Source: SHZI01 sp041396045 (GTDB lineage Bacteria > Pseudomonadota > Gammaproteobacteria > Steroidobacterales > GCA-2729495). Taken from it: a stretch of DNA of 64,000 bases. The stretch lies in contig JAWKZI010000013.1 of NCBI GenBank assembly GCA_041396045.1, positions 15,587 through 79,586 of the forward strand, given 5' to 3'. The notes beneath the pieces are model-generated. The model searched no databases, was not told where the DNA came from, and saw only the letters and a program-made list of their open reading frames with translations. Of the stretch, positions 9,685 to 19,751 are shown in pieces (position 1 is the first letter of the stretch; each line of letters opens with the position of its first letter). The translations under genes were made by a program, and so were the position numbers.

Positions 9685-10464
9685 ATGGGATTTCTGGCTG
9701 GCAAACGTGCATTGATCGTTGGTGTCGCCAGTGATCGGTCGATCGCCTGGGGAATTGCACAGGCGATGAACCGCGAAGGTGCCCACCTCGCTTTCACCTA
9801 TCAGGGTGAGCGGCTGGGCGACAGGGTTCGGGAAATGGCCAAAACTGCGGGGTCGTCGATCTGCCTGCCGATGGATGTATCCAGTGACGACGAAATCACC
9901 GGAATGTTCACTGCCCTCACCGCCAGTTGGGACAAGGTTGACATCATTGTGCATGCCGTCGCGTTCGCCCCTCGAGACCAGCTTGCAGGCAGCTATCTGG
10001 AATCGGTAACCCGGGAGGGGTTCCGGATTGCCCACGACATCAGCAGCTACAGTTTTGCGGCTCTGGCCAAGCATGGCCGCAATCTGCTGTCGGCCAACTC
10101 CGCTCTGCTTACCCTGAGCTATCTGGGCGCTGTACGCGCCATTCCCCACTACAACGTCATGGGGCCGGCAAAAGCCAGCCTGGAAGCCAACGTGCGCTTT
10201 ATGGCGGCTGAACTGGGCGCTACCGGCACGCGCGTCAACGGGATTTCCGCAGGCCCGATCAAGACCCTGGCCGCGGCGGGCATATCCGGATTCAGGACGA
10301 TGTTGCAGGAGGTGTCGAATCAGGCGCCCATCCAGCGCAACGTCAGCATCGACGACGTAGGCAATGCCGCGGCATTCCTGTGCTCGGATCTCGCCGCCGG
10401 CATTACCGGTGAAATTCTCTATGTAGACGGTGGCTATAGCCAGGTCGGCATGACCCTCCCGTAG
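9685..10464 (+). CDS. fabI: Enoyl-[acyl-carrier-protein] reductase (NADH)
   Basis: FabI performs the last reduction of each fatty-acid elongation cycle. The ATG at 9685 (MGFLAGKRALIVG) is chosen because ACGAGG precedes it and it gives the standard 259-residue protein; an earlier in-frame ATG at 9649 adds an unlikely tail. The active-site residues Tyr146, Tyr156 and Lys163 fall at the E. coli numbering. The residue equivalent to Gly93 is Ala in HAVAFAP. The gene is convergent with ppiD, 21 bases apart, as in some other gammaproteobacteria. Confidence 0.95.
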   Translation: MGFLAGKRALIVGVASDRSIAWGIAQAMNREGAHLAFTYQGERLGDRVREMAKTAGSSICLPMDVSSDDEITGMFTALTASWDKVDIIVHAVAFAPRDQLAGSYLESVTREGFRIAHDISSYSFAALAKHGRNLLSANSALLTLSYLGAVRAIPHYNVMGPAKASLEANVRFMAAELGATGTRVNGISAGPIKTLAAAGISGFRTMLQEVSNQAPIQRNVSIDDVGNAAAFLCSDLAAGITGEILYVDGGYSQVGMTLP

Positions 10465-10485
10465 GCGCTACTGCCGGAGGTCGTC

Positions 10486-12396
10486 CTAACTGATGTCGTC
10501 GTCGGCCTTGAACAGGTCGGGAGCAACTACAACTTTGGCGGCTTCGCGCAAGTCGGCTGCCAGAGCTTCTGTTTCAGCGACTGCCGTGCGCTGAGCCAGC
10601 GCCCTTTTGCGTTGATCGCGCTGATCCTGCGGAATTTCTTCCGGATTGCCGGCAATCACCTCGCGCAACTCAAAGATCGCATAGCCCCCATTACCGAGCA
10701 CGGTGCCGTCAATCACCGGTGCCTTGCCCGGCTTGGACGTACGAAAGACCGCTGCAAGCAGATCGGCAGGTACAGTCGCGGTCCGCCGGGTCAACGGGCC
10801 TGCATTGACCAGCTTCAAGCCCGTGGAGTCCAGCACCGTGGCGAGGGATTCACCGGCCTTGACTCTTTTGACGATGGCCTCACCCCGCGTTCTGGCCTCA
10901 GCACTGGCTCGTTCGCCACGCAACCGCTGGACGATTTCATCGCGTACATCAGCCAGTGGCTTTGGCGCCGGCGGTCGATACTCGCTGACGCGGGCTACCA
11001 CCGCGTGAGTGTCGTCCAGTTCAATGAGCGGCGTATTCTCACTGCCGTCCAGTACGCCAGCCGAAAACACAGCGTCCCTGAAACTGGCATTGTCGCCAAA
11101 TGGGCCACCATTGGTGCGGGTGTAGCCAGCGAAGTGACGGAGCTTGAGACCAGTATCTTTGGCCACCGGTTCCAGTGACATGGGGTTCTCAAGTGCCAGG
11201 TCGTCAACGTGCTCGGCCAGGCCATAGAATTCGTCGGCGGCCTTCTTCTTGCGCAACTCGTCCACCAGTTGCTCACGAACGTCGTCGAAACTGCGCCCGC
11301 AGCGGCCCGGACTTCATCGAGGTGAATGATGTGATAGCCAAATTCGGTTTTTACCGGGGCTGATGTTTCACCGGGCTTGAGCGCCCAGAGAGCGTCCTCA
11401 AACGGCCCCACAAAAGTTCCGCGTCCGGCAAAGCCCAGATCACCGCCCTTGGCAGCAGAACCTGAATCGCCCGAGTACTTGGCTGCCAGCTTGCCGAAAT
11501 CTGCGCCCTTGCGTAGCTGACCCTCGATATCCTCGGCCAGCGCTTTGGCCGCAGCATCGTCCCGGTCTTTTCGGTAGTGATCAGGATGTGCCGGGCGTGC
11601 CGCTCCTCGGCGGCGCGAAATCGGGTCGGGTCGGCATCGTAGGCTGCCCGCAACGCAGCCTCGTCCGGCTGATAATTGCGCGCCATATCAGCAAGATTAA
11701 CTTCGAGGTAGTCCAGGTCGGCGGATTCCGTTGTCTGGAACTGAGCGGTGTTTGCAGCATAGTAAACCTGCACTTCCGCATCGCTGATCTTGATGTCGGC
11801 GCCCAGTACCTGCGGATCCAGGATTGCATAAGCGACGTCACGGCGCTGCAGATCCAGCGCAATCAGGCGACGGTATTCCCTGGTGGTGAAAAACCCGCTT
11901 TCACTCAGGCCTTCCTGCAACTGCCTGATGGCCAGGTTGTCCCGTTGTTCCCGTTCGAATGCGGTGGGGCTGATGCCCTGGGATGCCAGCGTGGCATCGT
12001 AGGCTGCCTTTGAAAACTGGCCGCCCACCTGAAACACAGGGAGCTCCTGCACATGTTCGATAACCCTGGCAGCGCTGATCCGGAAACCGCTGTCGTGTAC
12101 ATATTGTGAAACGACACGATTCAGAACCAGACTGTTCAAAGCCTGTCTTTTCAGCAACTCCTGAGCCGCTGGTGGCAGGTTGCCACTTGCGGCCTGCTGT
12201 TCGGCAATCAGCCGGTTCTGATAAACGCGCTGGAACTCGACCTGCGGGATTTCTCACCATTGACCCGGGCGGCGAAGCCGGATCCGGAAACCGTGAAATC
12301 ACCACCGACAAAGGTCAGCGCCAGCGGTACCGCGATAAGCAGGAGCACCGCAACGGCAACCCAGCCCTGAAGCTTTTCGCGGATATTTTGCAGCAT
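10486..12396 (-). CDS. ppiD: Periplasmic folding chaperone PpiD, frameshifted
   Basis: PpiD is an inner-membrane-anchored SurA-like chaperone at the Sec exit. The N-terminal MLQNIREKLQGW and one transmembrane helix (VAVAVLLLIAVPLALTF) are typical. They are followed by a SurA-N-like helical region, a parvulin domain (HARHILI, GGDLGFAGRG, FGYHIIHLDE) and a long C-terminal domain ending at 10486. Three one-base losses break the frame: near 12250 in an A run (GAGAAATCCC), near 11575 (AAAAGACC) and near 11295 (GGGCGCAG). Each is repaired by adding a single base. Its place beside hupB, lon and clpXP is the usual one. Confidence 0.88.
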
Positions 12397-12417
12397 CGAT
12401 TTACGCGTTACGGTTGG

Positions 12418-12494
12418 TGGCGGAGTGGACGGGACTCGAACCCGCGACCCCCGGCGTGACAGGCCGGTATTCTAACCAACTGAACTACCACTCC
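12418..12494 (-). tRNA. tRNA-Asp (GTC)
   Basis: A 77-nt cloverleaf with acceptor GGAGTGG pairing CCACTCC, anticodon loop CTGTCAC giving GUC, T-loop GGTTCGAGTCC and an encoded CCA end. It lies 45 bases downstream of tRNA-Val on the same strand, so the two may be co-transcribed. Confidence 0.95.
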
Positions 12495-12539
12495 ACATTC
12501 ATGTACGAACCGTAAATTCCCAACTCCAGCTGTCGCGGC

Positions 12540-12615
12540 TGGTGGGTGCTGAGGGGCTCGAACCCCCGACCTTCGCCTTGTAAGGGCGACGCTCTTCCAG
12601 CTGAGCTAAGCACCC
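12540..12615 (-). tRNA. tRNA-Val (TAC)
   Basis: A 76-nt cloverleaf with acceptor GGGTGCT pairing AGCACCC, anticodon loop CTTACAA giving UAC, T-loop GGTTCGAGCCC and an encoded CCA. It sits between hupB and tRNA-Asp, a common gammaproteobacterial location. Confidence 0.95.
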
Positions 12616-12807
12616 GTCTTCACGACCAAACAACGTCGAATTACAAGGCGATCCCTGCCGCCATTCGCTGAAACGTCAGCGCCCCGCGCCGGTTCTATTG
12701 CTAGCCAGTACGGGGCGCTCTCAATAACTTCAGAACAACTTCCGACGGATAATTTCAGACGCCATATCCAGACCAGGGCCCAGACACAACGCACCGACAA
12801 CAGCCGG

Positions 12808-13080
12808 CTAGTTTACGGCATCCTTCAGCGCCTTCCCAGCCTTGAAGCCGGGAACCTTGCTGGCCGCGATCTGTATCGTTTCTCCAGTCCGTGGGTTGCG
12901 GCCCTGTCTGGCCGCCCGCTTCTTCACGGCAAATGTTCCAAAACCAATCAGCGATACCTGATCGTCAGCTTTCAGCGCTTTGGTAACAGCGGCAATCACC
13001 GCATCCACAGCCCGGGTTGCATCAGCCTTGGACAGGCCGGCATCCTCGGCTACCACATCTATCAAGTCGCCCTTGTTCAT
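12808..13080 (-). CDS. hupB: DNA-binding protein HU-beta
   Basis: HU is a small nucleoid protein that bends DNA as a dimer. The 90-residue product starts MNKGDLIDVVAEDAGLSK. It carries the family signature GFGTFAVKKRAARQGRNP and the DNA-contacting arm RNPRTGETIQIAAS, ending in a typical KALKDAVN tail. The ATG at 13080 is preferred over one two codons earlier because GAAGG lies seven bases upstream and the length is then exactly that of HU. It sits between lon and the tRNA pair, the standard lon-hupB-ppiD arrangement. Confidence 0.96.
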   Translation of the reverse strand: MNKGDLIDVVAEDAGLSKADATRAVDAVIAAVTKALKADDQVSLIGFGTFAVKKRAARQGRNPRTGETIQIAASKVPGFKAGKALKDAVN

Positions 13081-13276
13081 TAACATACCTTCAGCAGCAC
13101 GCGAGTTAATCCTTCATCACTGCCCTGGCCCGCCCAGCCTTGGCAGTTGCCAATGACTGACCTTCGACAGGTAGTCGCCCGGTTAAGTGCAGTGATGTCC
13201 CTTGAATAGTGTGCCAGCAAATAGCCTGTTAGTGGCTAATTCGTGGCGAACGCGGCGAAAAACCCTGTAGCAAGGC

Positions 13277-13311
13277 AAAAAAAACAGCCGTCAACAGCAG
13301 AAAACAACGGC
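13277..13311 (-). terminator. Possible rho-independent terminator downstream of lon
   Basis: On the minus strand GCCGT and ACGGC form a short stem (13287-13291 and 13307-13311) followed by eight U residues (13277-13284). It begins 28 bases after the lon stop. The stem is only five certain pairs, so it is a modest candidate. Confidence 0.5.
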
Positions 13312-13338
13312 ATCCGAACGTCTGCAGTCTGGCGATCG

Positions 13339-15753
13339 TCAGTGTGCCCTGACACCGGAGTCAGATTTTTCGGCCGCTTTGGTCGAGTCATCACCCGTCA
13401 GAGGACGTGCCACTGTCTTCGGCACCGGCATGTTCTGCAGGGTCAGTTGCAACACCTCATCGATCCACCGCACCGGAACAATTTTCAGCTTGTCCTTGAT
13501 GTTTTTCGGAATTTCGACCAGATCCTTCTCATTCTCCTGGGGAATCACCACTGTAGCAATTCCACCACGATGGGCCGCCAGCAACTTTTCCTTCAGCCCC
13601 CCGATCGGCAACACTTCGCCCCGGAGTGTGATTTCGCCTGTCATCGCCACGTCACACAGAACCGGAATTCCTGTCAACGCGGAAACCAGCGCCGTACACA
13701 TGGCAATACCGGCGCTCGGGCCATCTTTTGGCGTTGCGCCTTCCGGCACATGGATGTGCAGATCGAGCTTCTGGTAAAAATCCTCGTCTATGCCAAGTAA
13801 TGCGGCCCGGCCCCGGATAATGGTTGTTGCCGCCTGAATGGATTCGCGCATGACTTCGCCGAGCTGCCCGGTATTGATGAGCTTGCCCTTGCCTGGCACG
13901 ACGGCTGCCTCGATTGTCAGCAGCTCTCCACCCACCTCGGTCCAGGCAAGTCCGGTAACCTGGCCAACCTGGTTTGTCTCCTCAGCGCGCCCATAGCGAT
14001 GCCGGCGGACGCCCAGATAGTCATCGATAACCTTGGGAGTTATCTGGGTGGTCTTGGTATCAGGCTTCAGCAGGTGCTTCTTGACTACCTTTCGGCAAAT
14101 CTTGGCGAGCTCACGCTCCAGATTGCGGACACCTGACTCACGGGTGTAGTACCGGATGATGTCGAGAATCGCCAGGTCCGAGATGGAAATCTCGCCCTTC
14201 TTCAGTCCATTGGCCTTGATCTGTTTGGGCGCCAGATAATTTCGCGCGATGTTCAGCTTTTCGTCTTCCGTATACCCCGGAATACGAATGACTTCCATGC
14301 GATCCAGCAACGGCGCCGGAATGTTCAAGGTATTCGCGGTGCAGATGAACATGACCTCGGACAGATCGAAATCCACCTCAAGGTAGTGATCGTTGAAGCC
14401 GAAGTTCTGCTCCGGATCCAGTACCTCCAGCAGTGCGGACGAGGGATCGCCACGGAAGTCCATCGACATTTTGTCGACTTCGTCCAAAAGGTATAACGGG
14501 TTCCGCACACCGGTCTTGGCCAGGTTCTGCACGATCTTGCCAGGCATCGAACCAATGTAGGTACGCCGGTGACCGCGGATTTCCGCCTCGTCCCGCACGC
14601 CACCCAGCGACATCCGGACAAATTTGCGATTGGTTGCGCGGGCGATGCTCTGGCCCAGCGATGTCTTGCCTACACCGGGAGGACCAACCAGACAAAGAAT
14701 GGGTCCCTTGAGCTTCTTGACCCGTTGCTGGACCGCCAGGTACTCGAGAATGCGCTCCTTCACCTTCTCCAGACCAAAGTGATCCTTTTCCAGCACCTGC
14801 TCCGCGGCACCCAGATTCTGGTTAACCCGTGTGCGCTTGCGCCAGGGTGCCTTGAGCAGCCAGTCGACATAGTTGCGGACAACTGTCGCCTCGGCTGACA
14901 TCGGCGACATCAGCTTGAGCTTGTTGAGCTCGGAAATTGCCTTGTCGCGGGCTTCCTGAGGCATGCCGGCCCGGGCGATGCGCTGCTCGAGCTCGGCGAG
15001 TTCGTTGGGCGCGTCTTCCATGTCGCCCAGCTCCTTCTGAATGGCCTTCATCTGCTCATTCAGGTAGTACTCGCGCTGGCTTTTCTCCATCTGCTGCTTG
15101 ACGCGGCCGCGGATCCGCTTTTCGATCTGGAGCATGTCGATTTCGGTTTCGATCAGCGTCATGACGTGCTCCAGACGCTCGCGAACCGTGTTGATTTCCA
15201 GCACCTTCTGCTTCTGGTCGAGCTTGAGCGCCATATGCGCAGCGACTGTGTCGGCCAGCCGCCCGGACTGATCGATGCCCGTCAGCGACGTCAGGATTTC
15301 TGGCGGCACCTTGCGGTTCAGCTTTACGTAGTTCTCGAACTGGGAAATCAGCGACCGCTTCAGCACCTCTGCCTCACGGGACGTGATGTCCAGCTCATCC
15401 TCAACCAGCGTAATGTCGGCCGTGAAAAACTCGGCCTCCCGCGTACTCGTCAGGTTGGCCCGGGTGCCACCTTCAACCAGAACTTTTACCGTCCCATCCG
15501 GCAGCTTGAGCAGCTGAAGAATTGTGGCAAGCGTGCCAACGCGGTAAATATCGTCGAGGGAGGGTTCATCGATATCCGCCTGCTTCTGGGCAACGAGCAG
15601 TATCTGCTTGCCGGCCTGCATCGCCTCGTCGAGCGCCTGAATCGATCGTGCCCGACCCACAAACAGGGGGATGACCATGTGGGGATAAACGACAACGTCG
15701 CGCAACGGCAGAATGGCGATATTCAGGCGGGTTTGCGAGTCGCTGTCAGACAT
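13339..15753 (-). CDS. lon: ATP-dependent protease Lon
   Basis: Lon degrades damaged and regulatory proteins in the cytoplasm. The 804-residue chain shows the N-terminal substrate-binding LON domain, a coiled linker, the AAA+ Walker A GPPGVGKT at residues 357-364, Walker B LYLLDEVDKM, and the C-terminal protease domain. The catalytic Ser is in PKDGPSAGIAM and the Lys in GGLKEKLLAA. AAGGAAG precedes the ATG. It follows clpX by about 50 bases in the clpP-clpX-lon series. The C-terminal tail past residue 775 is short and polar, as usual. Confidence 0.98.
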   Translation of the reverse strand: MSDSDSQTRLNIAILPLRDVVVYPHMVIPLFVGRARSIQALDEAMQAGKQILLVAQKQADIDEPSLDDIYRVGTLATILQLLKLPDGTVKVLVEGGTRANLTSTREAEFFTADITLVEDELDITSREAEVLKRSLISQFENYVKLNRKVPPEILTSLTGIDQSGRLADTVAAHMALKLDQKQKVLEINTVRERLEHVMTLIETEIDMLQIEKRIRGRVKQQMEKSQREYYLNEQMKAIQKELGDMEDAPNELAELEQRIARAGMPQEARDKAISELNKLKLMSPMSAEATVVRNYVDWLLKAPWRKRTRVNQNLGAAEQVLEKDHFGLEKVKERILEYLAVQQRVKKLKGPILCLVGPPGVGKTSLGQSIARATNRKFVRMSLGGVRDEAEIRGHRRTYIGSMPGKIVQNLAKTGVRNPLYLLDEVDKMSMDFRGDPSSALLEVLDPEQNFGFNDHYLEVDFDLSEVMFICTANTLNIPAPLLDRMEVIRIPGYTEDEKLNIARNYLAPKQIKANGLKKGEISISDLAILDIIRYYTRESGVRNLERELAKICRKVVKKHLLKPDTKTTQITPKVIDDYLGVRRHRYGRAEETNQVGQVTGLAWTEVGGELLTIEAAVVPGKGKLINTGQLGEVMRESIQAATTIIRGRAALLGIDEDFYQKLDLHIHVPEGATPKDGPSAGIAMCTALVSALTGIPVLCDVAMTGEITLRGEVLPIGGLKEKLLAAHRGGIATVVIPQENEKDLVEIPKNIKDKLKIVPVRWIDEVLQLTLQNMPVPKTVARPLTGDDSTKAAEKSDSGVRAH

Positions 15754-15803
15754 TCTTCACTTCCTTGAGTATTGCATGGTGCTGACCTTCGCAGGCCAGA
15801 CGC

Positions 15804-17120
15804 TTAACTGTTACCGGATCCGGCAGCGCGCCGATCTTCCTGAACGGCCCTGAGCGGTGTGGTTTCATCAGACTCAAAGATGATGTAGGGCTTTGTTTCA
15901 CCGGAAACCACCGCCTCGTCGATCACAACCTTGCGGGCATTGCGGAGCGATGGCAGCTCGTACATCGTGTCGAGCAGAATACTCTCCAGAATCGTGCGCA
16001 GGCCGCGTGCGCCGGTCTTGCGTTGCATGGCACGCTTGGCCACGGCACGCAGGGCGTCTTCGCGAAACTCCAGCTCGGCACCTTCCATTTCCAGCAACCG
16101 GCGATATTGCTTGGTCAGTGCATTCTTGGGTTCAACCAGGATACTGATCAACGCATCCTCATCCAGCTCTTCGAGCGTCGCCACCACTGGCAAACGACCA
16201 ACGAATTCCGGAATCAGGCCGAAGCGGATCAGATCTTCCGGCTCCACGTCAGACAGCAAATCGCCGATCGGGGCATCCTCGGTACTGTGCACATCGGCCA
16301 CAAAACCAATACCGCTCTTCTGGGAGCGCTTCTGGATGATTTTTTCCAGCCCGGCAAATGCGCCGCCTACGATGAACAGAATGTGGCGGGTATCGACCTG
16401 CAGGAACTCCTGTTGCGGATGCTTGCGTCCGCCCTGGGGAGGAACCGAGGCGACTGTGCCTTCGATCAGCTTCAACAGAGCTTGCTGCACGCCCTCGCCC
16501 GACACATCACGGGTGATGGACGGGTTGTCGGACTTTCGTGAAATCTTGTCGATTTCGTCGATGTAGACGATACCGGTCTGGGCCTTTTCCACATCGTAGT
16601 CGCACTTCTGCAGCAACTTCTGAATGATGTTCTCTACGTCCTCACCAACGTACCCTGCTTCAGTCAGGGTAGTTGCATCGGCGATGGTAAAGGGAACATT
16701 AAGCAGGCGTGCCAGTGTTTCCGCCAACAGCGTCTTGCCGCAGCCCGTTGGGCCGATCAGCAGGATATTGCTCTTCGCGAGCTCGATATCGTTCTTGCCA
16801 CCATCTGCAGACCGATTCTCTAGCCGCTTGTAGTGATTGTAGACGGCGACCGAGAGGACCTTCTTGGCGCGATCCTGACCAATGACGTACTCATCGAGGA
16901 CGCTATTGATTTCCTGGGGCTTGGGCAGCTTGGTGTTGGCACTGTCCTGCCGGTCTTCAAGCTCTTCCCGGATGATGTCGTTGCAGAGCTCGACACATTC
17001 ATCGCAAATGAATACCGAGGGTCCGGCAATGAGCTTGCGAACCTCATGCTGGCTCTTGCCGCAAAATGAGCAGTAAAGCAGCTTGCCGTCGTCGCCTCGT
17101 CCGCGAGTTTCGTCAACCAT
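15804..17120 (-). CDS. clpX: ClpXP unfoldase subunit ClpX
   Basis: ClpX unfolds tagged substrates and feeds them to ClpP. The N-terminal zinc-binding domain has Cys17, Cys20, Cys39 and Cys42. The AAA+ core shows Walker A GPTGCGKT, pore loop GYVGEDVE, Walker B GIVYIDEIDKI and sensor region RDVSGEGVQQALLK. The ClpP-contacting tripeptide appears as IGF in QKSGIGF. The length of 438 residues is standard. It is downstream of clpP by about 120 bases and upstream of lon. Confidence 0.98.
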   Translation of the reverse strand: MVDETRGRGDDGKLLYCSFCGKSQHEVRKLIAGPSVFICDECVELCNDIIREELEDRQDSANTKLPKPQEINSVLDEYVIGQDRAKKVLSVAVYNHYKRLENRSADGGKNDIELAKSNILLIGPTGCGKTLLAETLARLLNVPFTIADATTLTEAGYVGEDVENIIQKLLQKCDYDVEKAQTGIVYIDEIDKISRKSDNPSITRDVSGEGVQQALLKLIEGTVASVPPQGGRKHPQQEFLQVDTRHILFIVGGAFAGLEKIIQKRSQKSGIGFVADVHSTEDAPIGDLLSDVEPEDLIRFGLIPEFVGRLPVVATLEELDEDALISILVEPKNALTKQYRRLLEMEGAELEFREDALRAVAKRAMQRKTGARGLRTILESILLDTMYELPSLRNARKVVIDEAVVSGETKPYIIFESDETTPLRAVQEDRRAAGSGNS

Positions 17121-17242
17121 GGCTGCGGGTTTCTCCTGCGGTGAAGCCCATCAAGCGAGCTCGGCCCAAACATATAGCATGCCGCCAGCACGCGGTGCAA
17201 AATCCCCGCCTGCATTCAGCGAACAGGTCACATCATGCCTGT

Positions 17243-17875
17243 TCAAGTGGCTTTTTGCGTCTCACCGCGGCGTTCCAGCACACCGTCGATCAGTCCGTAT
17301 TCCACACCTTCCGCGCCGCTCATGAAGCGGTCCCGGTCGGTATCCTTCTCGACCCGGTCCAGTGGCTGCCCCGTGTGGCGCGCCAGGATGTCGTTCAGCT
17401 TCGCACGTGTCTGCAGTATCTCTTTCGCATGAATATCGATATCGGATGCCTGACCCTGGAAGCCGCCCAGTGGCTGGTGAATCATCATGCGGGAGTGCGG
17501 CAGACAAAAGCGCTTTCCAGCTGCGCCGCCGGTGAGCAGAAGCGCACCCATGCTGGCCGCCTGGCCGACGCAGATGGTGCTGACATCCGGCTTGATGAAT
17601 TGCATCGTGTCATAGATGGCGAGCCCGGCCGTAACGACACCACCTGGTGAATTGATGTAGATATGAATGTCCTTGTCCGGATTCTCGGACTCCAGGAAGA
17701 GCAGTTGTGCAACCACAAGGTTGGCCATCTGGTCTTCGACCGCCCCCACGATAAAGATCAAGCGCTCTTTCAGCAGGCGTGAGTAGATATCGTAGGCCCG
17801 CTCGCCTCTTGCAGTCTGCTCGATGACCATGGGTACGAGGCCGAGCGCGCGGGTATCGGTTGTCATAGTTGTCAT
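17243..17875 (-). CDS. clpP: ClpP protease proteolytic subunit
   Basis: ClpP forms the fourteen-subunit peptidase chamber used by ClpX. The catalytic triad is Ser108 (GQAASMGA), His133 (RMMIHQPLGG) and Asp182 (DTDRDRFM), with the same internal spacing as E. coli. The N-terminus up to ALGLVPMVIEQT includes a short processed leader. Two ATGs lie three codons apart and either could start translation. It follows tig by 16 bases, so tig-clpP are probably co-transcribed. Confidence 0.97.
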   Translation of the reverse strand: MTTMTTDTRALGLVPMVIEQTARGERAYDIYSRLLKERLIFIVGAVEDQMANLVVAQLLFLESENPDKDIHIYINSPGGVVTAGLAIYDTMQFIKPDVSTICVGQAASMGALLLTGGAAGKRFCLPHSRMMIHQPLGGFQGQASDIDIHAKEILQTRAKLNDILARHTGQPLDRVEKDTDRDRFMSGAEGVEYGLIDGVLERRGETQKAT

Positions 17876-17891
17876 CCGTGAAAACTTCTAG

Positions 17892-19229
17892 CTAGTCCGA
17901 AGCCAGGGCACGAAATGCCATGGGCTTGGGGGTGATAGTCGCGTGCTCCGCCAGCCAGTCGACCACCTGCTCTTCGAGCACGGAGTTTTCCACCTGGGTC
18001 AACAATTGCGGCGTCTGAAAGTAGAGTTTGCGAATCTCGTCGGGATTGTCGTAGCTCGACGACATCTGATCTATACGCTGACTGATCCGGTCGCGATCCG
18101 CAACGATATTCTGCTCGCGAATCAGGGCACCGATCAGCAAACCAAGCCTCACCCTGCGCTCCGCAGTTTGCCGAAACGACTCCAGAGACGGGGCCGACGC
18201 CGTGTCGGTAATGCCAAGATTGCGCATGGCATCAGCCTGCAGCGAAGTTGCCTCCTGCTCGACCAGAATCACCGGTATCTCGATGGGGTTCGCCGCGAGC
18301 AGTTGCTCCAGCAACTGCCGCTTGATGTCGGCACGTGCCCGGGCTGCAAACTCGTCACCCATATTCTTGCGTACATCCTGGTGGAAGTCGTCCTCGATGC
18401 CGCTTTCGACGCCGAACCCGCGAATGAACTCTGCATCCACATCAGGCAGATGTTCTTCGCCAACCTCACTGACCTGAACGGCAAACTGGACCGTCTGCCC
18501 GCTCAGCAATGCATTGGGGTAATCGCCCGGAAACGTCACGTCCAGATCGCGACTCTCGCCTGCCTTGACACCAACGAGTTGCTTCTCGAAGCCTTCAACC
18601 ATGCGACCACTGCCGAGCACGATCGTGACCTTCTCGCCGGTACCGCCCTCAATCGGTGCGCCATTCAGCTGCCCCTGAAAATCAACTATGAGCCGATCGC
18701 CGTCGCGCGCTTCGCGGTCAGTGGCATGCCAATGGCCACGCTGCTTGCGCAGGTTATCGATGACGTACTTGACGTCCTCATCATCGAACGCCGGTTCAGG
18801 CCGGGTTCCGGTCAGGCCTTCCAGGCCCTGCAGCTTGACTTCCGGAAAGATCTCAAAGGTCGCTGTATAGGCAAAATCCCCGCCCGAAGTCTCATCCTGA
18901 GGCGCCATGTCGATTTGCGCCTCTCCTGCCGGACGGAACTCCTGCCGGCTGAGAGCCTCGTTGTATGTGGAGCGCAGAATGTCCTGCAGAACCTCTTCCC
19001 GAACCTGACTGCCAAACCGCTGGCGTATGACCTTTTCGGGAACCTTGCCGGGCCGGTAGCCCTTGATCTGGGCCGAACGGCCGACCGACCGCAGCCGGGT
19101 CTCAATCTCGCGGGTGATACGTATCGCTGGAACGCTGACTTTGAGCCGCCGTTCCAGCCCCTGGCCTGATTCGACAGAGACGTTCAACGCCTCGGTTTCA
19201 GTCTCGTCGACTTTCTCAACTGTTTGCAT
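17892..19229 (-). CDS. tig: Trigger factor
   Basis: Trigger factor binds the ribosome exit tunnel and shields nascent chains. The ribosome-docking loop appears as GYRPGKVPEKVIRQRFG. The FKBP-type middle domain follows (GDRLIVDFQGQLNG, GSGRMVEGFEKQLVGVKAGE) and then the helical C-terminal cradle (LLEQLLAANPIEIPVILVEQEA). At 445 residues it is of normal length. AGGCAAGG lies before the ATG. The tig-clpP-clpX-lon order is conserved, with a tRNA-Leu gene upstream. Confidence 0.96.
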   Translation of the reverse strand: MQTVEKVDETETEALNVSVESGQGLERRLKVSVPAIRITREIETRLRSVGRSAQIKGYRPGKVPEKVIRQRFGSQVREEVLQDILRSTYNEALSRQEFRPAGEAQIDMAPQDETSGGDFAYTATFEIFPEVKLQGLEGLTGTRPEPAFDDEDVKYVIDNLRKQRGHWHATDREARDGDRLIVDFQGQLNGAPIEGGTGEKVTIVLGSGRMVEGFEKQLVGVKAGESRDLDVTFPGDYPNALLSGQTVQFAVQVSEVGEEHLPDVDAEFIRGFGVESGIEDDFHQDVRKNMGDEFAARARADIKRQLLEQLLAANPIEIPVILVEQEATSLQADAMRNLGITDTASAPSLESFRQTAERRVRLGLLIGALIREQNIVADRDRISQRIDQMSSSYDNPDEIRKLYFQTPQLLTQVENSVLEEQVVDWLAEHATITPKPMAFRALASD

Positions 19230-19306
19230 GCCTTGCCTGACTAAAGCTGATTAATTGTGCTACCTGTACCCATCCGCTCCGGGTGCTCGCAGATGCGCCC
19301 GATTCC

Positions 19307-19391
19307 TGGTGCGAAAGGAGAGACTCGAACTCTCACGGGTTACCCCACAGGAACCTAAATCCTGCGCGTCTACCAGTTCCGCCACTTTCGC
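19307..19391 (-). tRNA. tRNA-Leu (TAG)
   Basis: An 85-nt class II tRNA with acceptor GCGAAAG pairing CTTTCGC, anticodon stem CAGGA with anticodon UAG, a long variable arm (CCTGTGGGGTAACCCGTG) and an encoded CCA. It lies just upstream of tig. Confidence 0.95.
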
Positions 19392-19638
19392 GCATGAGAA
19401 TCCTGAAGCAGGTTGGCGCGGCATTATAACGAACCAGCCACGCACTGCTGCCCGTTGACTGTGGTGCGGGGCAAACAGCCTGCGCCATGGCGCCGAGGGG
19501 TACAAACCAGAGTAGTTAGTGCATACATTATAATGGGTTACCGTGCTTTCAGAGCCAAATGTTCAGCGGATGCCGGAGGGCGGTCGTAATCCGTCCGGCA
19601 AGCTGCCGACATGCGCTATGTTGCATTGGCTTCTGCGG

Positions 19639-19654
19639 AGGCCACGATACTGCT
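19639..19654 (+). promoter_or_regulatory. Weak sigma-54-like promoter before PEP-CTERM gene
   Basis: GG and GC elements lie exactly ten bases apart (AGGCCACGATACTGCT), about 98 bases before the ATG of the PEP-CTERM gene. Several consensus positions are missed, so this is tentative. PEP-CTERM genes in other proteobacteria are often RpoN-dependent. Confidence 0.25.
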
Positions 19655-19751
19655 ATATAGCGTCTTGAGAATAACAAGCGACAGCCTGCCTCGATCCGGC
19701 ATCGGCTGCCTGCATATAAGCCGAACTGCCTGTATTTCGGGGGAAAAATCG

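Noticed and set aside
12606..12800. Short minus-strand open frame between tRNA-Val and hupB
   Set aside because: It overlaps the tRNA gene end and resembles no family; this 190-base stretch is more likely the hupB trailer.
17943..19169. Long plus-strand open frame antisense to tig
   Set aside because: It is a 408-codon shadow of the trigger factor gene; the product has no recognisable domain and its composition reflects the opposite strand.
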